Source: Dactylosporangium siamense (GTDB lineage: Bacteria; Actinomycetota; Actinomycetes; Mycobacteriales; Micromonosporaceae). From it: DNA of 51,024 bases. Shown here one piece after another: positions 7,986 through 16,566 of this stretch. The notes below the pieces were generated by a model. The model did no database searches, was not told the origin of the DNA, and worked only from the letters and a program-made list of their open reading frames with translations. Both the position numbers and the translations under genes were made by a program. The stretch spans positions 1 through 51,024 of the forward strand of contig NZ_BONQ01000020.1 in NCBI RefSeq assembly GCF_016862795.1. The letters run 5' to 3'. Positions within the stretch are counted from its first letter, which is position 1, and each line of letters starts with the position of its first letter.

Positions 7986-8662
7986 CACAGGTCCGTCTGG
8001 TCGTAGCCGGTCAGGACCGTCACCCGCTGCCCGCTGGTGCGCTCGCCGAGCGCGGTGATGAGCTGGCCGGGCTCGTGGCCCTTCTTGAGCCGGACGGTGT
8101 ACATCAGCTCGGTGAGGGCGCCGCCGCGGATCGACTCCATGCTGACCAGCTCGAACTCGCTGGTGTGGGCGATGAGCACGTCCTGGATGCCCTCGGTGTG
8201 GCCGCCGTCCGGCGGGACCTGGACCTTGACGACCTGCCGCTGGACGTTGGCGGCGAACCAGTTGAACCGAAACATCACCACGATGATGAGGCTGATCGCG
8301 ACCGCCGCGACGACGGCCAGGGTGTAGAAGCGGGTGCCGGCGGCCATGCCGACGCCCATGACCAGGAAGATGAACCCGACGTCGCGGGTCTCCTTGATCG
8401 CGTTGCGGAATCGCACCACGGACAGCGCGCCGACGAGCGCGAACGCGCGGGCGATGTTCGAGCCGACCACCAGCATGATCAGGGCGATGAGCATGCCGAG
8501 GATGACGAGGGTCTGCACGTAGGACTGGCTGTAGGAGACGTTGCGGTGGGTGAACCGGTACACCCAGCCGATCATGGCGCTGAGCACGAACGACAGCGAC
8601 AGCGCGATGGCGATGTCGCCGACGCTGAACGTGCCGGACAGGTCCTGGACGTCGAACGGCAT
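7985..8662 (-). CDS. DUF4956 integral membrane protein
   Basis: 225 aa. It has four predicted membrane helices (about residues 15-35, 47-67, 70-90 and 100-130) and a soluble C-terminal domain of about 90 aa. The conserved signature between helices, ALVGALSVVRFRNAIKETRD, is typical of DUF4956. The biochemical role is not established. The family is almost always beside a VTC-domain gene and often a CotH gene, as here, so it may be the membrane partner of the VTC protein. It is separated by 3 bp from the VTC stop and overlaps the CotH start by one base, so the three genes are very likely co-transcribed and coupled. Confidence 0.9.
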   Translation of the reverse strand: MPFDVQDLSGTFSVGDIAIALSLSFVLSAMIGWVYRFTHRNVSYSQSYVQTLVILGMLIALIMLVVGSNIARAFALVGALSVVRFRNAIKETRDVGFIFLVMGVGMAAGTRFYTLAVVAAVAISLIIVVMFRFNWFAANVQRQVVKVQVPPDGGHTEGIQDVLIAHTSEFELVSMESIRGGALTELMYTVRLKKGHEPGQLITALGERTSGQRVTVLTGYDQTDL

Positions 8663-8665
8663 GGG

Positions 8666-9553
8666 TTAGTCCTCTTTCGAGCTTCGGGCGGGGACGTGGA
8701 AGATCGAGCGGGGGGCGCGTCCGAACGCCTCGACGCTCTGGCAGTACTTCGAGATCCGCGCGACGGACAGGTTGAGCTCGGCGGCGAGGTCGGTCAGCCA
8801 GTACGGGACCCGTTCGTTGGCCTTGAACTCCACGACGGCGAGCCGGGCCGGGACGATGAGCCGGTTCTCGGCGTCGGCGCCCAGGTGGAAGTCCCGGTCC
8901 CGGCCGCGCAGCCGCTGGTCGACGGTGACCCGCAGGCCCGCCTCGGCACCGCGGCCGACGAACGCCTCCCGCTGGTAGCCCGTCATGGCCACCGGCCGCA
9001 GGTCGAGGCGGCCGACCAGCCCCAGCACCTCCTCGAGGAAGGCCCGCTGGCCCGGCTCGTGCTCGACCATCTCCCGGCCGTCGCACAGCTGCAGCGCCAG
9101 CCGGTAGGGCAGCGCGACCCGCCGTTTCTGCGTGACCCGGTTGACCCGCTGCTTGATCTCGACGAACACGTCGGTGTCGTCGTCGACGCCGAACCGGTCG
9201 CCGTAGTGGCGGATGCGCAGCTTGCGCCGGAACTTCAGCCCCTCGATCTTCTCCCAGTAGCACCGCAGGTCCCGGGTGTCGTAGTAGGTGCTCCACACGC
9301 CGTAGCCGCCGTCGGTGCCGTGGCTGTCCCGGTCGAGGCGGCGGTCCAGCTCCGCGCGCAGCGCCGGCAGGGCGGTGCCCGGCATCAGGTACTTGATCTC
9401 GTAGCGGTTGAACGCGTGCAACCTGCTCGGCGCCCGCAGCGCGTGACCGACGTGGTCGTCGTTGCCCACCTCGGCCGGGAGGGTGGCTGCGTCCGGTGCG
9501 CCGGCCGGGGAGTGGTCCGGCGGCACGGCGCGTCGTCGGAACGGCCATCGCAT
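8666..9553 (-). CDS. VTC-domain polyphosphate polymerase-like protein
   Basis: 295 aa from ATG 9553 (a TTG four codons earlier at 9565 is the alternative). It is a triphosphate-tunnel (CYTH-like) VTC domain: FNRYEIKYLM at the start, the YYDTRDLRCYWEK segment, the basic tunnel strands LKFRRKLRIRHYG and VFVEIKQRVNRVTQKRRV, and a late acidic/basic strand VVEFKANERVPYWL. In yeast, Vtc4 polymerises polyphosphate from ATP; the key Lys/Arg/Glu positions appear intact here. It lacks its own membrane helix and probably works with the adjacent DUF4956 protein. It is the first gene of the leftward operon. Confidence 0.87.
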   Translation of the reverse strand: MRWPFRRRAVPPDHSPAGAPDAATLPAEVGNDDHVGHALRAPSRLHAFNRYEIKYLMPGTALPALRAELDRRLDRDSHGTDGGYGVWSTYYDTRDLRCYWEKIEGLKFRRKLRIRHYGDRFGVDDDTDVFVEIKQRVNRVTQKRRVALPYRLALQLCDGREMVEHEPGQRAFLEEVLGLVGRLDLRPVAMTGYQREAFVGRGAEAGLRVTVDQRLRGRDRDFHLGADAENRLIVPARLAVVEFKANERVPYWLTDLAAELNLSVARISKYCQSVEAFGRAPRSIFHVPARSSKED

Positions 9554-9988
9554 GGTGGTCGCCAATCTGAGTACGGCAGCTGACAGCAGGACACAAGCAG
9601 CCGAACCTCAGAGCAGCCTTTGAACGCCATCGAAACTGCACATGAACACGAGGTGGACGCCGGGCTGCGCCCGTGGTGATCGACGATGCGGGACCGCTCA
9701 CACGGCGGCGTCCTTCAGCCGGACTTTCGCATGGTTGAGCAATTGTCCGTCCTCATGGCCGGCACGCCGCACGCATCGGCGGGTTTCGCTTGACACCCGT
9801 CATGTGAGCGTTAACTCTGGTGGGGCGAGAACACGGCACGGCGGCCGTGCGTGCACCGACTGGCCGGGCGATCCGAACACCCTCTTCGATCGCGTGGCAG
9901 CACGTCACTCCGCTCCTCCGCCAAGGACGCGCCCGCCGTCTCCCAGCGCCGCCGCACGGTGCCACCGGCACCGGCCGAAAGGATCCCC
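9554..9988. other. Divergent intergenic region, VTC operon / GH2 gene
   Basis: About 435 bp without a supported gene; the short frames are low quality. It must hold two divergent promoters. A TTGACA hexamer at 9790-9795 could be a -35 element for the GH2 gene, but no good -10 follows at standard spacing. The segment GTGAGCGTTAACTC just after it is mildly dyad-like. No terminator or RNA gene is recognised. Confidence 0.4.
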
Positions 9989-12900
9989 ATGCCGCAACAC
10001 AGTCCCAGGGTGAGCCGTTCCGTCGTCGCCGCCGCGCTGGTCGCCGGAGCCGCCACCGTGATGCTCGGAGCGCAGCACGACGCGTTGGCGGCGGTGCCCG
10101 CCGTCGACGGGTTCACGGCCGGCAACGCGGCGGTGGCCTCGGTGGACCTGGCCGGCCAGTGGTCGTTCACCCCGGAGGGGCGGGCGACGACGTCGATCGC
10201 CGTGCCGGGCGGCGGCTGGTACAAGCAGGGGTTCACCGACGTCGCGCACGCGGTGTACTCCCGGACGGTCACCGTGCCCGACTCCGGGCAGCCGCAGTCG
10301 GCGTGGATCGAGTTCGGCGCGGTGAACCATCAGGCGACGCTGTCGGTCGACGGGCGGGTGGTGGCCACGCAGACGACCGCGTTCACCCCCTCGAAGTTCG
10401 ACATCACCGCGTTCGCGGCGCCCGGCACGACGCACACGATCACCGTGGACGTGAAGGGCCGCGACGCGTTGAAGAACCCGGCCAACGGCAAGTACCTGGT
10501 GCCGACCGCGGCGGAGTGGTCGGAGGCGGTCCCGCAGGGCATCTTCCGCTCCGCGTTCCTGCGCGTCTACCCGGCCGTGCACGTCAGCGACGCGTTCGTG
10601 CGCACCTCGGTGGCGAACCAGAGCCTCACCTACGACGTGTCGGTGACCAACACCTCGGCCGGCGCCCGCACGGTCACGCTGGCCGGCGCGCTGTCCTCCG
10701 ACGGCGGCGGGCCGTTCGCCTACCCGGGCCTGCCCGGCCGCACCGTGTCCGTGCCGGCGCACTCGACGGTCAAGGTGACGGTCGGCCCGGTCGCCTGGAA
10801 CCTCGGCGCGAGCTCCTACTGGTGGCCGAACGTGCCGTACCGCTCGGGGTACCGGGCCCAGCTGCACCGCCTGGCCGTGCACGCCACGACCGACGACGGA
10901 CGCGTGAGCGACGCGGTGTACCGGTTCGGGTTCCGGGAGAGCACGCAGAACGGGGAGTACTACTTCCTCAACGGCGTGCGGGTGAACTACCGCGGCGACA
11001 ACCTGCAGGGCGCGGACTACGACCGGATCAACAACGGTGGTGTCGGCGACGCGTTCGACACGCTGCCGGGGTTCCTGCCACCGTCGGCGGGCAACGGCGG
11101 CTGGCCGCAGGCGGTGGACAACTACCAGCGGCTCAACTTCAACGTGGTGCGCATCCACCAGGAGCCGGCCAGCCCGTACATGCTGGACGTCGCCGACGAG
11201 ATGGGGCTGATGCTCGTCGGCGAGACCGCCATCCGCGGCTCCAACGGCCGCGAGGACTTCCAGGCCGGCCACGACACCATGGTGAACCACGCCCGGGCGT
11301 TGACGCTGCGCGACCGTAACCACCCGGCCGTCCTGCGCTGGAGCCAGAGCAACGAACCCGGCCTCAGCGGCGACACCGAACAGTTCCAGCAGGACCTGTA
11401 CGCCGCCATGAACGGTACCGACGGCACCCGGCCGGTCATCGTCGACGGTGAGGACCCGAACAGGTACCCGAACATGCGGTACGCCAACTTCGCCTCGTTC
11501 CCGCACTACCTGGACGGGCTCGGCGCCTACACCGAACGGGTCGTGTCCACGCCCGGCCGCCCCGACGGCGAGACCGAGTTCATCTGGCCGAAGTGCAACA
11601 CCAGGCAGGGCTTCGAGTGGTTCGCCACGCTCACCGCGGCCAAGCGGGGCAAGGACGCCAGCGACCTGCGGCCGTACACCCTGCTGTCGGGCTGGGCGGG
11701 GTTCGTGCCGGGCGTGCGGACCACCGACTTCGTCCCCGAGGAGGGCGGCCGCCCGGTCTACGGCGCGGACAACCTCACCGATCCGTGGAGCAACCCGCAG
11801 ATCCAGCGCATCCAGGCCGGCTTCCACCCGATCGCGGCGATCGACCTGCCCTACTGGTCGGCGTCCGGGATCTCCGACGCCAACGGCACGTTCCCGCTGC
11901 CGCAGGCCGTGGACAACTACGGCTACAACGCGCCGGTGACGCGGAACATCACCGTGTTCAACGACGACTTCAGCAACACCGCCGTCGGGCTGGTGTGGAC
12001 CGCGCGGCTCAACCAGCCGGACGGCACGGTGATCGCGTCGGGGAACGCGACGCTCACCGTGCCGCTCGGTTCCCGGGTCACCCAGCCGGTCTCGTTCACC
12101 ACACCCGCCTCCGGCAGCCGCGTGTACCTGACCCTGTCCACCACCAAGAACGGCGCCACCGTGTTCACCGACGCGGTGGAGTACCTCACGCTCGGCGCGA
12201 ACTCCTCCACTGTGGACGACGCCGATCCGCGGATCGGCTACGGCGGCACCTGGTCGCGGGCGAGCGGCGAGTCCGGCCCGTACGCCGGCACCAACACCTA
12301 CTCCGACGTCGCCGGCGGCACCGCCACCCTGTCGTTCACCGGCACCGGCGTCGCGTTGCGCGCGGTCACCGACCCCGGCCACGGCATCGTCGCCGTGTCG
12401 GTGGACGGCGGCGCGGAAACCCTCGTCGACGAGTACTCCGCGACCCGCCAGGGCGACGTCACGGTGTGGACCAGCCCGCGGCTGGCGTCCGGCACCCACA
12501 CGGTCCGGGTCCGGGTGACGGGCAACCAGCGGGCCGGGGCGAGCCACAACTGGGCCACCGTCGACCGGTTCGAGATCAGCACCGGTGTGGTGGCCGGGTC
12601 GAACTACCGCATCGTCAACCGCAACAGCGGCAAGCCCCTCGCCGTGGCCGGCAACGCCACCGCGGACGGCGCCGCGGTCGTGCAGCAGAGCGGCGCCGGC
12701 GCGTGGACGATCGCCACGGCCACCGGCGGCGCGTACACCTTGCGCTACGGGCCGACCGGGAAGGTCCTCGACGTCAACGGCGGCAGCACCACCGAGGGGC
12801 TGCCACTGCAGCAGTGGTCGGCCAACGGCGGGGCCAACCAGCAGTGGTTCCTGCGGCCGGCCGCGGACGGCTACTACACGATCGTCAACGTCGCCAGTGG

Positions 12901-13006
12901 CCTGCTCGCCGACGTCTACGGCCAGTCCGGCAGCGACGGCGCCCAGGTCGTGCAGTGGGGTGCCAACAACGGCACGAACCAGCAGTGGCAGCTGGTGCCG
13001 GCGTGA
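9989..13006 (+). CDS. Secreted glycoside hydrolase family 2-type enzyme with C-terminal ricin B-lectin domain
   Basis: 1005 aa. ATG at 9989 follows AAAGG and starts a signal peptide (SVVAAALVAGAATVMLGAQ, cleavage near DALA/AVP); an upstream in-frame start at 9851 would bury it. Domains: GH2 sugar-binding/jelly-roll (about 40-180), Ig-like linker, TIM barrel with RWSQSNEPG near residue 450 (NE acid/base pair) and a probable nucleophile Glu in DGETEFIWP near 530, Ig-like domain, a CBM-like beta-sandwich (about 740-865) and a ricin trefoil (about 870-1005) with QQW repeats. Secreted beta-glycosidase; substrate not readable, possibly a plant galactoside, mannoside or glucuronide. It ends in a strong hairpin and is convergent to the response regulator. 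Confidence 0.87.
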   Translation: MPQHSPRVSRSVVAAALVAGAATVMLGAQHDALAAVPAVDGFTAGNAAVASVDLAGQWSFTPEGRATTSIAVPGGGWYKQGFTDVAHAVYSRTVTVPDSGQPQSAWIEFGAVNHQATLSVDGRVVATQTTAFTPSKFDITAFAAPGTTHTITVDVKGRDALKNPANGKYLVPTAAEWSEAVPQGIFRSAFLRVYPAVHVSDAFVRTSVANQSLTYDVSVTNTSAGARTVTLAGALSSDGGGPFAYPGLPGRTVSVPAHSTVKVTVGPVAWNLGASSYWWPNVPYRSGYRAQLHRLAVHATTDDGRVSDAVYRFGFRESTQNGEYYFLNGVRVNYRGDNLQGADYDRINNGGVGDAFDTLPGFLPPSAGNGGWPQAVDNYQRLNFNVVRIHQEPASPYMLDVADEMGLMLVGETAIRGSNGREDFQAGHDTMVNHARALTLRDRNHPAVLRWSQSNEPGLSGDTEQFQQDLYAAMNGTDGTRPVIVDGEDPNRYPNMRYANFASFPHYLDGLGAYTERVVSTPGRPDGETEFIWPKCNTRQGFEWFATLTAAKRGKDASDLRPYTLLSGWAGFVPGVRTTDFVPEEGGRPVYGADNLTDPWSNPQIQRIQAGFHPIAAIDLPYWSASGISDANGTFPLPQAVDNYGYNAPVTRNITVFNDDFSNTAVGLVWTARLNQPDGTVIASGNATLTVPLGSRVTQPVSFTTPASGSRVYLTLSTTKNGATVFTDAVEYLTLGANSSTVDDADPRIGYGGTWSRASGESGPYAGTNTYSDVAGGTATLSFTGTGVALRAVTDPGHGIVAVSVDGGAETLVDEYSATRQGDVTVWTSPRLASGTHTVRVRVTGNQRAGASHNWATVDRFEISTGVVAGSNYRIVNRNSGKPLAVAGNATADGAAVVQQSGAGAWTIATATGGAYTLRYGPTGKVLDVNGGSTTEGLPLQQWSANGGANQQWFLRPAADGYYTIVNVASGLLADVYGQSGSDGAQVVQWGANNGTNQQWQLVPA

Positions 13007-13027
13007 CCGGCCGCCTCGGCCGGTCAC
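13003..13027. terminator. Bidirectional hairpin terminator
   Basis: Perfect 10-bp arms GTGACCGGCC / GGCCGGTCAC with a 5-nt loop. It starts at the GH2 stop codon and lies just beyond the end of the convergent response-regulator gene. There is no U-tract, as usual in high-GC actinobacteria. Confidence 0.7.
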
Positions 13028-13042
13028 GGCGGCGGTGGCCGG

Positions 13043-13711
13043 TCACGCCAGGCGGTAGCCGCGGCCGACGACCGTGGCGATCGGGTCGGGGTCGCCGAGC
13101 TTCTGGCGCAGCGTCTTGACCGTGGTGCGCACGGCGGTGGTGAACGGGTCGGCGTGCTCGTCCCAGACCCGGTTGAGGAGGTGCTCCGCGCTGACGATCT
13201 CGCCGTCGGCGCGGAGCAGCTCGGTGAGGACACCGAACTCCTTGCGGGTCAGGGTGACCGGCCGGCCGCCGCGGCGGACCTCGTGCCGCCCGACGTCGAC
13301 GGTGAGGTCACCGCGGTGCAGGACGGTCGGGATCCGGTTCGGCGCCCGGCGGCCCAGCGCGGTCACCCGCGCGATCAGCTCGGCGAACGCGAACGGTTTG
13401 GCGAGGTAGTCGTCGGCGCCGAGGTTCAGGCCCTCGACGCGGCTGTCCAGGGACGCGGCGGCGGTCAGCATGAGGATGCGCGCCGGCGAGCCGAGCCGGA
13501 TGAGCGCCCGGGTCACGTCGTCGCCGTGCAGGACGGGCAGGTCGCGGTCGAGGACGACGACGTCCGCGGCCACGTCGGTGACCCGGCTGACGGCGGCGGC
13601 ACCGTCGTGCACGACGTCGACGGTCATGTCGTGCTCGCGCAGGCCGGCGGCGATCAGCTGGGCGAGGACCGGGTCGTCCTCGACCACCAGGACCCGCAGG
13701 ACGGCGCTCAT
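13043..13711 (-). CDS. OmpR-family response regulator
   Basis: 222 aa. The receiver domain has acidic pocket EDD (about 11-13), phospho-acceptor Asp in VVVLDRDLPVLHG, Thr in MLTAAA and Lys in YLAKPF. A winged-helix DNA-binding domain follows (LTRKEFGVLTELLRADG to VVGRGYRLA). Its ATG overlaps the stop of the histidine-kinase gene (ATGA), so it is translated after the kinase; kinase-first order is less common than regulator-first. It probably controls the divergent efflux cassette starting at 14990, possibly through the nested dyad at 14927-14967 (inference). Confidence 0.92.
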   Translation of the reverse strand: MSAVLRVLVVEDDPVLAQLIAAGLREHDMTVDVVHDGAAAVSRVTDVAADVVVLDRDLPVLHGDDVTRALIRLGSPARILMLTAAASLDSRVEGLNLGADDYLAKPFAFAELIARVTALGRRAPNRIPTVLHRGDLTVDVGRHEVRRGGRPVTLTRKEFGVLTELLRADGEIVSAEHLLNRVWDEHADPFTTAVRTTVKTLRQKLGDPDPIATVVGRGYRLA

Positions 13712-14904
13712 CCGGCCGGCACGGCGACGGTCACGGACAGGCCACCGCCGTCGCGCGGGACGACCGTCACGGTGGCGTCGTGCGCGGCGGCGACGGCCTC
13801 AACGATCGCCAGCCCCAGCCCGGCGCCCGACGCGCCGGCCCGGCGCCCCTCGCCCCGCTGGAACGCCTGACGCAGCGCGGGCAGCTCGGCCGGCGCCACG
13901 ACCGGGCCGGTGTTGTCGACGCGCAGCCAGGCGGTGCCGGGGCCGTTGTCCGTGCCCATGTCATGGCCGGTGCCGGGGCCGTTGTCCGTGCCCATGTCAT
14001 GGCCGGTGCCGGTGGTCAGCCACACCTCGCCGCCGGCGATGTTGTACCGCGCGGCGTTCTCCAGGAGGTTACGCAGCACCAGCTCCAGCTGGACCGGGTC
14101 GCCGGTGCAGCGCGCCGGCGCCAGGCGGTGGTGCAGCAGTGGCCCGTCGGGCGGCCAGGTGGCGATCGCGGCGGCGGCCGCGGTGGCCAGGTCGACGGGC
14201 CGGCGCACGGCGCCCCGCTGCGTCTGCGCCAGCTGCAGCAGGCTGGTGAGCATCGCGTCGCTGCGGGCTGCGGCCGTGACGACCGTCTGCAGCGCCTGCC
14301 GGTACTGCTCCTCGGTGCGGACCGGGCGGGACAGGGCCATCTCCGCGGCGGTGCGGATGATGGTCAGGGGCGTGCGCAGCTCGTGCGACGCGTTGGCGAC
14401 GAACAGCCGCTGGCCCTGGAACGCGTGGGCGAGCCGGTCGAGCATCGCGTCGAACGCGACGGCCAGGGTGCGCAGCTCGTCGGGTGGTCCGTGCAGCCCG
14501 ATCCGGGCGTCCATCGTGTCGTGCGACAGCGCGGCGGCGGTGCTGGTGATCTGCCGCAGCGGGCGCAGCGCCCGCCCGGCGACCAGCCAGCACAACACCA
14601 GCGAGACGGCGGCCAGCGCGACGAACACGCCGCCGGTCTCGAACACGATCGTGCGCAGCGCGTCGGTGCGGGCCGTGGTGGTGGCCATCTCGACCGCGGC
14701 GATCGGCTCGGCCTCGATGACGGTGCCGGTGGGCACGAGGGTGGTGCCGTCGGCCTCGGTGAGGGTGGCGACCAGGGCGTCGCTGGCGGTGAAGAGCTCG
14801 CGCCGCACGAGCAGGTACATCAGCCCGAGCACGGCGGCGCCCGTGCCGGCGAAGACGGCCGCGTACCACAGCGTGAGTCGCCCGCGGATGGTGAGCCTGG
14901 TCAT
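13708..14904 (-). CDS. Two-component sensor histidine kinase
   Basis: 398 aa from ATG 14904, chosen because it places a short cytoplasmic tail before the first membrane helix; starts at 14934 and 14991 are alternatives. Layout: TM1 (WYAAVFAGTGAAVLGLMYLLV), a short extracytoplasmic loop of about 65 aa, TM2 (GGVFVALAAVSLVLCWLVAG), HAMP (ALRPLRQITSTAAALS), HisKA with NASHELRTPL, and HATPase (ENAARYN N-box; GLGLAI G2-box). An in-frame 36-bp duplication adds 12 extra residues between the N-box strand and the VDNTGP G1-like segment. It is the partner of the overlapping OmpR-type regulator and divergent from the MacAB-like operon. Confidence 0.9.
   Translation of the reverse strand: MTRLTIRGRLTLWYAAVFAGTGAAVLGLMYLLVRRELFTASDALVATLTEADGTTLVPTGTVIEAEPIAAVEMATTTARTDALRTIVFETGGVFVALAAVSLVLCWLVAGRALRPLRQITSTAAALSHDTMDARIGLHGPPDELRTLAVAFDAMLDRLAHAFQGQRLFVANASHELRTPLTIIRTAAEMALSRPVRTEEQYRQALQTVVTAAARSDAMLTSLLQLAQTQRGAVRRPVDLATAAAAAIATWPPDGPLLHHRLAPARCTGDPVQLELVLRNLLENAARYNIAGGEVWLTTGTGHDMGTDNGPGTGHDMGTDNGPGTAWLRVDNTGPVVAPAELPALRQAFQRGEGRRAGASGAGLGLAIVEAVAAAHDATVTVVPRDGGGLSVTVAVPAG
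13933..14004 (-). repeat. Perfect 36-bp tandem duplication inside the kinase ATPase domain
   Basis: Two identical 36-bp units (13933-13968 and 13969-14004), with the first 6 bases of a third, encode two copies of GHDMGTDNGPGT. Being in frame, the duplication leaves the kinase readable. Sequence identity implies a recent event. Confidence 0.92.
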
Positions 14905-14926
14905 CCCCTCATTCTGGCCGTGGCCA

Positions 14927-14967
14927 GGTGGCATCCGTGTGTGGTCGGACGACACGGTGGTGCCACC
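14927..14967. promoter_or_regulatory. Nested dyad between kinase and efflux operons (candidate regulator site)
   Basis: Outer arms GGTGGCA (14927-14933) / TGCCACC (14961-14967) enclose inner arms CCGTGT (14935-14940) / ACACGG (14952-14957). It lies in the 85-bp gap between the divergent starts at 14904 and 14990. It could be an operator for the response regulator or a leader hairpin. Confidence 0.45.
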
Positions 14968-14989
14968 CCCGGGTCCCGACGATGGCGGC

Positions 14990-15535
14990 ATGACGAAGTT
15001 GAAGGTCCTCGTGCCGGTGCTGGCGCTGGCCGCGGTGCTGCTGGCCGGTGCGGGGGTGTGGTTCGTGGCCGCCCGGCCCGACGGCGCGCCGGCCTCGGCC
15101 GGCAGCGATCAGGAGCAGGCGTTGCGGTTCGCGCAGTGCATGCGTGACAACGGCGTCGACATGCCCGACCCCGGTGCCGGGGGCATCGTGACAGGTGGCG
15201 GTGGCGGTGGCGGTGACGGCGTCGGCGGGGAAAGCGCGGGTCCGGTGGGGGACGCCGAGGTGCTGGACCTGGGCGCCGACGGGGCGGCGTTCGAGGCGTG
15301 TCGCAGGTTCCTGCCCAACGGCGGCGAGGCGCGCAAACCGACCGCCGCGGAGCTGGAGCAGCAGGTGCGCTACGCCCAGTGCATGCGGGCCCACGGCCTG
15401 GACTATCCGGACCCGTCCGCCGACGGCATGCAGCAGCTGCCCGGCATCCCGATGGACGACACCGCGGCGATGCGGCGGTTCGAGGAGGCCGCCCGCGCGT
15501 GCGACGCCGACAGCAGCCCGGCGCCGAAGCGATGA
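14990..15535 (+). CDS. Membrane-anchored small protein of an efflux operon, with duplicated Cys motif
   Basis: 181 aa. One N-terminal helix (VLVPVLALAAVLLAGAGVWFV) anchors an extracytoplasmic domain. Two related motifs are evident: RFAQCMRDNGVDMPDP (about 43-58) and RYAQCMRAHGLDYPDPS (about 123-139), separated by a Gly-rich linker. Each repeat carries a Cys, and a third Cys follows each (ACRRF, ACDAD). Similar proteins accompany peptidoglycan-binding membrane-fusion proteins and MacB-like transporters in actinomycetes; their function is unknown. ATG 14990 is nearly adjacent to the divergent kinase promoter. The stop overlaps the next ATG. Confidence 0.75.
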   Translation: MTKLKVLVPVLALAAVLLAGAGVWFVAARPDGAPASAGSDQEQALRFAQCMRDNGVDMPDPGAGGIVTGGGGGGGDGVGGESAGPVGDAEVLDLGADGAAFEACRRFLPNGGEARKPTAAELEQQVRYAQCMRAHGLDYPDPSADGMQQLPGIPMDDTAAMRRFEEAARACDADSSPAPKR

Positions 15536-16566
15536 GCCGGCGCATCGTCACCGGCGTCGTCGGCGGGACCGCCACCGTCGTGGTCGCCGTCCTGGCCACC
15601 CTCGGCTACGGCGGGCGCGGCCACGGTGACACCACCCCGTCCGCGCCGCCGCCGAAGACCGCGCCGGTCACGCGCACCACGCTCGTCGACGCCGTCCACC
15701 TCACCGGAAGGATCGGCTACGGCGCCGCCGAACCGTTCGCCGGGCGGCTCACCGGCACCCTGACCAAGGTCCCCCCGCCGGGCACCGTCCTGCGGCGCGG
15801 CGACGCCGCCTACCGGGTCGACGACCAGCCGGTCCTGGTGCTGCTCGGCGACATCCCCGCCTACCGGGACCTCGCCGTGAACGTCAAGGGCCCCGACGTC
15901 AAACAGTTCGAGGAGAACCTGCGGGCCCTGGGCTACCGGGGCTTCACCGTCGACACCGTCTTCGACGCCGCGACAGCGGTGGCCGTGCAACGGTGGCAGA
16001 AGAAGCTCGGCCTGGCCGAGACCGGCGCCGTCGAACTCGGCCGGGTCGCCTACGTCGCCGCGCCGGTCCGGGTGGCCGAACAGAAGCAGCGCGTCGGCGA
16101 GCCGGCCGCCGCTGGCACGCCGGTGCTGACGGTGACCGGAACCACCCGGACGGTCTCCGTCGAACTGGAGACCCGGCAGGCCGCCGTGGCCAAGGTCGGC
16201 ACCAGGGTGCAGGTGCGCTCCGCCGCCGGCAGACCCGTCGAGGGCAGCATGACCGCGGTGAACGCGGCGCAGGACGAGGGCCAGCGCAAGACCGTCGTCA
16301 CCGTGAGCGTGGCGGACCAGTCCGCGCTCACCGGCGACGACGGCGACGCCGTCGACGTCACCGTCGTGCGGGCCGAGAAGAAGGACGTCCTGACCGTGCC
16401 GATCGTGGCGCTGCTGGCCGTCGGCGACGGCTACGGCGTGGAGGTGTTCAGCGGCGGCGGGCGCCGGGTCGTGCCGGTCACCGTCGGCATGTTCGCGCAG
16501 GGCCGGGTCGAGATCGGCGCCGCCGGTCTCGCCGAGGGCACCCAGGTGGGGGTGGCCGGACAATGA
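15532..16566 (+). CDS. Membrane-fusion (HlyD/MacA-like) protein with peptidoglycan-binding domain
   Basis: 344 aa. N-terminal signal-anchor ([21 protein letters not shown]), then a beta-barrel/lipoyl-like region. An inserted PG_binding_1 domain follows at about 120-165 ([31 protein letters not shown]), then beta-barrel segments ending in a MacA-type C-terminal domain. It probably links the MacB-like ABC permease to the wall in a tripartite-like efflux or peptide-export system of a Gram-positive. Translationally coupled both ways by ATGA overlaps. Confidence 0.85.
   Translation: MSRRIVTGVVGGTATVVVAVLATLGYGGRGHGDTTPSAPPPKTAPVTRTTLVDAVHLTGRIGYGAAEPFAGRLTGTLTKVPPPGTVLRRGDAAYRVDDQPVLVLLGDIPAYRDLAVNVKGPDVKQFEENLRALGYRGFTVDTVFDAATAVAVQRWQKKLGLAETGAVELGRVAYVAAPVRVAEQKQRVGEPAAAGTPVLTVTGTTRTVSVELETRQAAVAKVGTRVQVRSAAGRPVEGSMTAVNAAQDEGQRKTVVTVSVADQSALTGDDGDAVDVTVVRAEKKDVLTVPIVALLAVGDGYGVEVFSGGGRRVVPVTVGMFAQGRVEIGAAGLAEGTQVGVAGQ

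Noticed and set aside
7986-9701. N-terminal half of the 1090-codon frame reaching into the VTC region
   Set aside because: The CotH signal-anchor and coupled ATG are at 7985; the upstream part is an out-of-frame reading of the DUF4956 and VTC genes.
9790-9818. Complete promoter for the GH2 gene
   Set aside because: TTGACA is present but no acceptable -10 occurs at 16-18 bp, so only a -35-like hexamer is noted in the intergenic entry.
9905-13027. 1040-codon open frame on the minus strand
   Set aside because: Antisense shadow of the GH2 gene, with low-complexity Arg/Gly/Val composition.
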